Source: Tubiluchus corallicola (Eukaryota > Priapulida > Priapulimorpha > Priapulimorphida > Tubiluchidae). Taken from it: a stretch of 62,000 bases of DNA. Location of the stretch: positions 1-62,000 of the forward strand of contig JAQGDQ010000416.1 in NCBI GenBank assembly GCA_030141605.1, written 5' to 3'. Positions 54,236-62,000 of this stretch are shown here, piece after piece (the stretch's first letter is position 1; every line of letters starts with the position of its first letter). A model generated the notes under the pieces. That model made no database searches. It was not told the DNA's origin and saw only the letters and a list, made by a program, of their open reading frames with translations. Made by a program: the position numbers and the translations under genes.

Positions 54236-54249
54236 GTTGCTATGGTAAC
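54236..54249. promoter_or_regulatory. RFX-type X-box motif
   Basis: GTTGCTATGGTAAC fits the palindromic X-box consensus GTHNYYATRRNAAC recognised by RFX factors. No gene start was identified next to it. Confidence 0.3.
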
Positions 54250-54520
54250 TATAATCATCTTAAAGATACAAATCTTCTTACGCATAAGCAATTTGCAAAG
54301 CTGCAGCTTCTTTTTCGTGGATAAGCTCCTGTGTGCTTCTTTGTATGACTGCTTGCAAAATGATAAAGCTCAGGTGTAGTTCCGGCGTTAGGTGCTTAAT
54401 GATGCACAATGAATTTATTTCCTTCTTGACTTGCAGCTGGTAAAAAAATCAATGCACTCCATCTGGGATTATGAAACGTGTACAATTGTAGCCCTATTTT
54501 GTTGTTGACATGATTTAATT

Positions 54521-54740
54521 ATGATGACAACGACGACGACGATGATGATGACGATAATGATGACAGTGATGGTGATGATGATGATGGTGATGATGATGAT
54601 GATGGCGATGATTATGATAATGATGATGATGACGACGACGACGACGACGATGATGATGATGATGACGACGATGACGATGATGATGATGATGACGATGATG
54701 ACGACAACAACGACTACAATTACAACAATAACAACAGCAG
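54521..54740. repeat. GAT/GAC trinucleotide array
   Basis: ATGATGACGACGACG-type units over 220 bp, passing into AACAACAAT at the right end. The M/T-rich 93-codon frame is a repeat translation. Confidence 0.93.
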
Positions 54741-55619
54741 CGGTAATAAATGGAGCATCATTCGCAGTTCGTTCGAATGACAGAAATCCTTTCTGCGATT
54801 AAAAAACTGAAAGAATTCCCAGTGATAAATTATGCCGCAATTTTGCTAAATACAATTTTCGATATTGCCAAAGAGCTAATACAACTTCATGTCAAATATT
54901 TATTACGGGTGGCAAACGTGCAATATGGAATTCCCATGATAAAGGTGTGACTAAACAACAAAATCTCATAAAGAACTATCAATTTACCTAACGTTTAGTG
55001 GCAGTTTCGATCATAAACCATAAAAAGTTTGCTAAAAACATGCACAGAAGGGTGGATAAAACATGTCAGTCTTGACATGTTGACTGTAAAGGTATTCGAA
55101 TAATCTGACACACCTTCTACTTTACACAATTATGACAAGAACTAAAAGTTTCCTGTACTTAATACTGGTACATCTTAGAACGAAACGTTTATTCATCTAA
55201 AATACGAGATTGTATTAAACAAATTTTCCAACCGTTAGTTCTTTAACATTGACAACGTTAGTATAGTTATGGAAACTAAAATTTCAAAGGCACCGGCACT
55301 TGGTGGTATGTGTAATAAGAGTAACATTATGTTTATATTATACCGTCACCAAGTGTACGCATTAAATCATACTCTAAAGCTGTTTTGCGAATGTCTTCAA
55401 TTATTTCCACTCAAGGGATATAAGATATTCCTAACTATGTTTATTAAGTTTAATCCGTAAATAAGTGACACTTCGGAAATTGGATGCAGCTGTCATAGAT
55501 ACAATATCTGAGGTTGATACTGGATGACCTAACAAGTTATATGTACTAAAGATTTCCGTAGTAATCGTCATGCAGCAGTTTCTAGTGAGTTCAAAAATGA
55601 TAAAATGATGGAAATTTGT

Positions 55620-55748
55620 TCTGAACATTCCTTTATCCATTCATTCATTCGATCATTTGTTTATCCATTCATTCATTCGATCATTTATTTATTCATTCGT
55701 TTCTTAATTTATTTACTCGTTCAATTTTCAGTTACTTATTCAGTCTTC
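55620..55748. repeat. Degenerate ATTC/TTTA tetranucleotide repeat
   Basis: TCCATTCATTCATTCGATCATTTG occurs twice, followed by TTTATTTATTCATTCG-type units. It leads directly into the GTTT array. Confidence 0.85.
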
Positions 55749-55946
55749 GTTTATTTGTTTGTTTGTTTGTTTGTTCATTTGTTTGTTTGTTTGTTTGTTT
55801 GTTTGTTTGTTTGTTTGTTTGTTTGTTTGTTTGTTTGTTTGTTTGTTTGTTTGTTTGTTTGTTTGTTTGTTTGTTTGTTTGTTTGTTTGTTTGTTTGTTT
55901 GTTTGTTTGTTTGTTTGTTTGTTTGTTTGTTTGTTGGTTTGTTTGC
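55749..55946. repeat. (GTTT)n microsatellite
   Basis: About 49 GTTT units with few interruptions (CATTT near 55775, GGTTT near 55936). It gives overlapping frames of LFVC or KQTN repeats on both strands, none of them genes. Confidence 0.97.
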
Positions 55947-56091
55947 TCAACTGTTTGATTGCTCACTCACTCACCTGTTCTTTTTTGTTTATTCGTTCGT
56001 TTATTCATTTTTTCGTTTCTCCATTTGTACCTTCACTTATGCATTCATTCATTATTAATTTTTATTCATAAAGTAAATTACATTTATTTAC

Positions 56092-56119
56092 TTACTTATT
56101 TATTTATTTATTTATTTAC

Positions 56120-56186
<67 letters not shown>

Positions 56187-56200
56187 CTTACTTACTTATC
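56092..56200. repeat. (TTTA)n microsatellite
   Basis: About 26 TTTA units edged on both sides by CTTA variants. Confidence 0.96.
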
Positions 56201-56204
56201 TAAT

Positions 56205-57890
56205 AAAGCTGGTATTTATCAAGTCCATGTCTAATGCTAATTGCGACGCTTCAGAAATTTGCCTTTTCAACTTTGTAATTTTATGGATTGAATTTACGCG
56301 CTGCTGTTTCAACATCTCTAATGCGTGTTATTCTCATAACTGTTGCCGTTTTTCAAAAATTGATCGCCGTGAGAAGTTTTCAAAGCTGGTTCTACTTATG
56401 CGAACCACTATTAGAAACTGCAAAAACTGGCTTCCTTTAAGTGCCGGGAAAGATGTCTTTTTACTTTCGCGTTAATTTTCGTTTTATTTATTGCGTAAAA
56501 ATGATTACGCAACCATTTTTTTCGAAAAATAACTTCGAAAAAAACACCAAGCAAGAATTTAACCTGTGATTTAAAAAACTGATTATAATTACATTTCAGA
56601 ATGTAAGAACTCGAGGAAGAATAAGCACTGAAAACAAAAAATACAGTGTTTGCTGGTAATAAAAAAGTTGCTGTACATGATGAATTAGCATATTAACTCC
56701 GACAAAGAAATTTTCATCGCCGTTTGTTTGTTAATTTGTTTGTTAGTTAACAAGTTCAGGCAAACGCTACTTCACCGATTTTCAAGATGAGAAAAAACAC
56801 GTTCAGTTCTGGTGGTGCAGTTTTGGAATGTCCGTGAGGAACTGAGGTAAAAATTGCCTGACTTTCTTCCACAAACGTTGAAAACATTGTATAGAAAAAA
56901 TGTCTGTGCGGCAGCTCGTAGGACCCGTGGAGGGAAGTTTCATACTTTTTGGAAAGAAGACGCACTGGGCTAGAAAATAGGGATAGTCGTATTTCTAAAC
57001 ACCTCCAGCAGGATGAGCGGCAGTGAGTTATTCCCAGATTCGGTTTCGGGGAATTCTCGCCTGGAACCGAAAATGACACATACCTATTGTTTTGACGTCA
57101 TCAATTAAGCTCTGGTCTATAACCTTCGATCTGTTTGTTTGTAAGACTGAGTTACTTGTGACTGACTTCTTAACCTAGTATACTCGGCAATCCTTGGTTG
57201 AGTTTTGCTCCTTATTGAGTCCCTTTCTAGTTACAAACTGCATCTATACCCAATATTATTCACTTATAGGCGCCTAAAAAAGCACAAACGATTGCGTCAC
57301 TATTTATTTTCTCTTATTTTCTTAAATCACATTTGCATTATATTATACAGTTGCGTTAAGTGATTAATGAGACGCTACATAAAAGATAATAACTTGTGCC
57401 AATTACCGCTGATTAAAACAACCATTTAGCAGCTAGTGCTCGTGAAATGTCTCACACTAATTAACATCATATAAGTTTTTGCTGAGATTTATTGAGAATA
57501 AATCATTTTAGCGATCTAAATTGTGAGCCGTAAAAACAGTTTAATTAAATCTCAATAGGAGTTTCACAAACAAAAGCGGAACAAATTTTTTACGGGTGTA
57601 ATCGATCATACGGTTAAGATAAAAGTATTGTTATTCTTGGTTTTTAGTTAATGCAAGAGATAAAAGTGTGAGTAAAAACGTAATAGCGTCGTAGTTGAAG
57701 AGAGCCTGGAAATTGAGTTGAAAAACGGCAACAGCAGTAGCACTAGCGATCAGCCAGTGGCAAAGAAAAAGTCATAGCAACAATACTAAAATCAAAAATA
57801 GAGTTATAGCAATAAAAATAACTGCATCATCATCAATAACAATAACAGAGATTGAACTCACAGTGACAGGGGGACGGCAACTACACAGAC
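56205..57890. other. Intergenic, no supported gene
   Basis: Includes a stretch (about 56723..57130) bracketed by TTTGTTTGTT motifs with a 107-codon minus frame lacking known motifs. From about 57700 the sequence is rich in AAC/AAT triplets. Confidence 0.35.
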
Positions 57891-57899
57891 AGTTGTGGT

Positions 57900-58254
57900 G
57901 GTGGAGTGGAGTAGACAACCGGACAGCGGTAGCTTACGAAGTCTGTTTTTGCTTTTATTTTTTACAAATATACCCCACGCAGGCCATACGAGCTCTTAGA
58001 CCATGAATGTTCAATAAGGAGATTAGCTTTATTGAAGGCCCTGTTTCTCTATAGCTGTTCAGTAGTTCTCAGTTCAGGTACCTCTCAATTCAGAGGTGTT
58101 CGGTTGTGACGTTATTAGTTTTGAAGTCTGTAAACTACATTGTAAGATTTGAAAATCAGACACACTAACTTCATGGTGTTACCAAATAAAGATGACTTTT
58201 TGAAATCTTGTCCTGTTGCTTATCACTTCAGCCCTAACTTCGGGCCGCTACATG
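57900..58254 (+). mobile_element. Possible solo or truncated LTR end
   Basis: An AATAAAG poly(A)-type signal near 58187 is followed by TTGTCCTGTTGCTTATCAC and then AACTTCGGGCCGCTACA at 58254. This matches the R-U5 layout of Ty3/Gypsy-type LTRs, which often end in CCGCTACA. A matching TGTAGCGG start was not found within 500 bp upstream and no target duplication was seen, so the left edge is a guess and the element may be truncated. Confidence 0.3.
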
Positions 58255-58344
58255 GGCGTTTCCATAACTGTTGTAAAGGCACACGAGGGCGATTTCGATG
58301 TGTTGACAACTCGACGTTTGTACTTTAAAACTCATTACTATTAT

Positions 58345-58955
58345 TAAAGCAAAACCTGGCCTAATCTTAAACTGTAGCTCAAAATAATCTAACCAATAAA
58401 ATATTGAAATGCAACATACTATTTTTTCAGAATGACTTACCCGAAAGAATTAGCACAGAATGGTAATTTCGCGTTTGCGCGGCTAGTTCTTCGCTGTTAC
58501 ACGCATTTCCCTATTCGCTAGTTAGTTGGCACCTGCATCTCGGAAACAAGGTGCACGAACATAGGCGCTGTAACTTTTAGTTCAGAGGTGTTCAATTGTG
58601 ACGGTAGTGAACATGTTCGAGAGATCATGCGTGAGCGCAGCGGCAAATTTGAATTTAGAATTTTTATCTTAAAACTTGCCTAGTTTACAACACGCTGAAT
58701 ATCTTACAGTAGCACTGTACTTCAATTTTCGCTTTCACAGACACGTGCAACACACTTGTGGAATGTTTGTGCTGTTAAAAAGTATGTTCAGTGATGTCAT
58801 CATTAGTTTGGCTCGCCCAGTATTAAGTTTTTAACCTATTATTTAATTATTAGAAACACTTTGGCATTATTATAGGTGTTAAACTGTATACATTTTACTG
58901 TGCTTCAAAATGGGGTAGGACATGAAAAATCAACCTGTTTTCCTTTAATAACTAA
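58345..58955 (+). repeat. Large inverted repeat, left arm
   Basis: Reverse-complementary to 59525..60100 over almost its whole length. Anchors include TTAAACTGTAG, AATTTCGCGTT, TTCTTCGCTGTTACA, TTCGCTAGTTAG, CATGCGTGAG, TTTTTATCTTAAAACTT, GAATATCTTACAGTAGCACT, GATGTCATCA, CTATTATTTAATTAT and AATGGGGTAG. The left arm carries about 50 extra bases between AGAAAC and AATGGGG. No coding frame is preserved between the arms. Confidence 0.9.
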
Positions 58956-59524
58956 GTTTGTGACAATGTCACTAAGAACGCACATCACAGAACAGAATAA
59001 CATGTGAATGATAGCAATAATTATTGTAACTTTCTTTTCTGAAATCCTGAGAAGAAGGCTAATAATTGTGCGACATGAAGAGAAATTACACTTAAACCAT
59101 AAAATTATATATTTTTTGGCAAAACAAACATTTTAAGGAGAAGTAAACAAGGTCCTTCCTCTGCACACTTTGATGCGCTGCAGTCGAATAAGAACAAAAC
59201 GCAGAAGGTAGCATATACGATAAATATTCACTTTGAAAAAAGGGAAAAATTCTTGCCTCATTATGTTATAGTCTTGATGTCAAAAAGCAAATTCACTCAA
59301 ACTGAAATCAGAAAATGCAAGTGTTGCTATGGCAACGGAAAATAAGAAGAAACCGAGACACTAATTGCTGGAAGCATATTCTGTCGTTGCTGCTTGCGTT
59401 CCTAGAAGGAAACAAATTTGATAAATGAAAGAACCATTAAATATCTAGATTTGAGTTGTCGTCATTTTCGTACCTGTTGTTTAACAAAAATAACGCGTGG
59501 TATGATAATGAGAAGTGTGGTTAA
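58956..59524. other. Spacer between inverted-repeat arms
   Basis: About 570 bp of AT-rich sequence with no open frame of note. It contains the X-box-like motif at 59323. Confidence 0.6.
59323..59336. promoter_or_regulatory. RFX-type X-box motif
   Basis: GTTGCTATGGCAAC, a perfect palindromic X-box half-site pair apart from one central C/T. It lies in the spacer of the inverted repeat. Function unknown. Confidence 0.3.
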
Positions 59525-60100
59525 AGGAAGGCAGGATGATTTTTCACGTACTACCCCATTTGCTGCAAGTTTCTGATAATTAAATAATAGACTAAAATAT
59601 TGATTAACGGCGGGCGAGCTCAGCTAGTGATGACATCACAAACTAACATAATTTTCAACATCAAAAACATTCCATGAGCGTGTTGCGCGTGTTTGCGAAA
59701 GCGAATAATTGAAGTACAGTGCTACTGTAAGATATTCAGTGTGTTCTATTAAACCCCGAGAAGTTTTAAGATAAAAATTCAAGTTTCTAATTTACCGCTG
59801 CACTCACGCATGAGCTGTCGAACAAGTGTAGCTCGTCACAAACTAACACATTTTAACCGAGAGGTACAGCAGCTGTTTTTTGTGCAACGCTTTTAGAAAT
59901 GCAGGCGCTAGTGCCCGTCTAACTAGCGAACGGCGAAATACATGTAACAGCGAAGAATTAGTGACGCGAACGCGAAATTGTGTTTGTGTGGTAATAATTC
60001 TTTCATGTAAGGCATTCTTTAAAAATAGCATGTTTCCTTTCAATATATTAAAGAGTAGGTTATTTTGACCTACAGTTTAACTTGCGTTGGGTTTTACTTT
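59525..60100 (-). repeat. Large inverted repeat, right arm
   Basis: Partner of 58345..58955. Identity by eye is roughly 70 to 85 percent, highest around CTTACAGTAGCACTG and AATTTCGCG. The outer edge is near 60100 and the inner edge near 59525. Confidence 0.9.
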
Positions 60101-60509
60101 AAGTGCCCATGTGTGCCAATTACTACACGCATACTAGAGTTGAAGTTAGCATTAGGTAGGGTGAGATGTAAGCTGGCGTTGTACTTAGGAAAGGAGTAGT
60201 AATAATTATTGTTATATGATTTCTGATTCAATTCATTTATTATTTTCACGTTGGGAACTTTGTTTTTAACGTTTTTAGTAATTGTCAATACTTAACGTAC
60301 TTATTTCAGAAACAGTTTGTGATGTGGGGAGGTGAAAGTAAACGTTTGTGCATTCTATTACTGATCATTTGAGGGCAAATATTTCAACAATCCTTCGCAA
60401 GATGTTAGAAAAGTGGATGACTAACATTACAATAACAGTTACTAACTAAAAAGCATGCAAGTCCAAATACGAAAATAGTAAAACCTTTCTTGGCTAAAGT
60501 TTACAATTA

Positions 60510-60769
<260 letters not shown>

Positions 60770-60990
60770 CTTTATTTAAACATTTGGATGAACAATTAAC
60801 ATAAGCTCCAGAGAGCTTTTGAACCGACTGTAAATAACAATCTACAACTATATAACAGAGACTATTATTACCCCACTTTTGCCCTAAATACTACGCGCCA
60901 GACAGGGCAACAGTAGGTACTATTTTCAAAGTCTTTGGTATGACCCAGCCGCTGTGTCGAACTCACGACTCCATAGCGTGAAGCAGACTA
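60770..60990 (-). mobile_element. tRNA-derived SINE-like element
   Basis: Read on the minus strand: CTGCTTCACGCTATGGAGTC, then GAGTTCGACAC (60964..60954), which fits a pol III B box (GGTTCGANNCC), then GGCTGGGTCATACCAAAGAC, an AT-rich body, and AAATAAAGATTATT running into the (ATT)n tail. Such an order (tRNA-like head, body, ATT tail) is that of tRNA-derived SINEs. The head upstream of the B box is cut off: a complete A box is missing, and telomere-like repeat begins where it should be. Confidence 0.6.
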
Positions 60991-61078
60991 AGATTAGGGT
61001 CAGGGATAGGGTTAGAGTTAGAGTTAGGGTTAGTGTATTTAAATTGTGTGGGAAATTGTAAATTTCTTTCAGAAATAG
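60980..61078 (+). repeat. Telomere-like array with shared flanks, copy 2
   Basis: A short degenerate TTAGGG array (60989..61033) preceded by GCGTGAAGCAGACTAAGATTAG and followed by TGTATTTAAATTGTGTGGG. Both flanks match those of copy 1 at 53340..53632 in inverted orientation. The array here is about 45 bp against about 235 bp in copy 1. Confidence 0.85.
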
Positions 61079-61079
61079 A

Positions 61080-61528
61080 ACTCATAACATCAGCGTAACT
61101 TAGGAACCTTAGATGTAACTTAAACCTATCCCCAATCACAACCATTTTCCTAACCAACCCTAATTCCAAATTTAAATCCTATTGCAACCCTGGCAACAAC
61201 GAACACAAAGTTTCAAGCGATATTGCCTATACTCAGCCACACAGCACCAATGATTTCTATATTTGCATAGCTGCTTTGACAAGAATTGTCCCTTTCAAGT
61301 TTTTATTTTATTGACTCGCCATTTACGAGCAAACTTTGAACAGAGAGATTCTGATGTTTGAGCAAATAATGCTGATAATTTTAGTTAATAGAACTTCAAA
61401 TTAACAAAAAGCTTTTGGGCGGCGTCTTGGAAATTTTTATGCAGTTTAAACTTTTGGGTTTTCAATATGCTCGTTCATTTTTGGAAACAATGGATATTGT
61501 GGCAGAAAACGATAAAATAAAATAAAGT

Positions 61529-61530
<2 letters not shown>
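61080..61530. other. Intergenic, nothing recognised
   Basis: Some ACCAACCCTAATTCC-type sequence near 61155 hints at further degenerate telomere-like units on the opposite strand. Otherwise featureless. Confidence 0.35.
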
Positions 61531-61532
<2 letters not shown>

Positions 61533-61559
<27 letters not shown>

Positions 61560-61620
61560 AACATTTATGTATGTGTGTGTGCGTGCGTGCGTGCGTGCGT
61601 GCGTGTGTGTGTATATGTAT
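61533..61620. repeat. (TA)n and (GT)/(GTGC)n microsatellites
   Basis: About 13 TA units (61533..61559), a short gap, then GTGTGT, five to six GCGT units and GTGT (61570..61612). Confidence 0.94.
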
Positions 61621-62000
61621 ACATAATTATAAACACTTTAAATGTAGAGGTTTCTTATCGAAATTGGGCTACCCTTACATTAAAAATTAATTATTGAAAA
61701 CGATACTCGACTTTCAACAGAGAATGGTACAACAAATCACAGAGCTGTAAGGATACCGGAAACAAAGAAGTAATCGGTTCTTGACTATTGAAATAACGCT
61801 ATATCGGAAATCTATAAGTCACAGAAAACGAGTGCCCGCGGGGCGGTTCTGACACATAACAATAGTACTGAGCTTTTGTGTCAAACATTAATCGACTGCG
61901 ATCATGTGTATAACGTACGCTGCACTCAGTCTAATTAACGCTGAGAACTGAAGCCAACAGACCTTTGAAATATAGAATTTCACGTCAAACAGTCACCCCC

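Noticed and set aside
44150-58254. TGTAGCGG at about 44150 as the 5' end of a full LTR element ending CCGCTACA at 58254
   Set aside because: The 14-kb interval has no gag-pol coding sequence and no internal LTR copy, so pairing them is not supported.

Overview
This is eukaryotic, almost certainly metazoan, nuclear DNA. It is AT-rich and mostly non-coding, with long microsatellites, GT-AG splicing and a split gene. Degenerate TTAGGG/CCCTAA tracts, together with the style of the microsatellites (GTAG, AAAG, CT, GAT/GAC, GTTT, TTTA, AAT), suggest a non-arthropod invertebrate. A lophotrochozoan such as a mollusc, annelid or brachiopod is my best guess, but this is inference and no species can be named.

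The one gene I can support is a heparan sulfate glucosamine 3-O-sulfotransferase (HS3ST) on the minus strand. Coding exon 1 (42642..42029) holds a short cytosolic tail, a type II signal anchor, an acidic stem and the PAPS-binding start of the sulfotransferase domain. A phase-2 intron of 33,273 bp (42028..8756) separates it from coding exon 2 (8755..8131), which holds the rest of the catalytic domain. The joined product is 412 aa. The reading frame joins exactly across consensus GTAAG and CAG splice sites. Upstream there are CCAAT- and TATA-like elements and several short upstream ORFs. Downstream there is a probable 3' UTR of about 1.95 kb with three Pumilio-type UGUAAAUA sites, ending at an AATAAA signal near 6190. 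A secreted-pathway sulfotransferase of this kind would act in the Golgi on heparan sulfate.

Layout: 1..3240, microsatellite field; 4231..4614, a mariner-type MITE; 6170..8755, 3' UTR and exon 2; 8756..42028, the intron, with two related dispersed repeats (11543 and 33084), tandem duplications (14256, 23343), a 24-bp minisatellite (15284), trinucleotide arrays and candidate regulatory segments; 42029..42960, exon 1 and promoter; 43000..62000, upstream intergenic DNA. That last part holds two copies, in opposite orientation, of a repeat built around a telomere-like array (53340 and 60985), a tRNA-derived SINE-like element with an expanded AAT tail (60510..60990), an LTR-like end (about 57900..58254), and a large inverted repeat with arms of about 0.6 kb (58345..58955 and 59525..60100).

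No rRNA, complete tRNA, CRISPR array or bacterial-type feature was seen. Most open frames in the window are low-complexity repeat translations or chance frames and are not annotated as genes.
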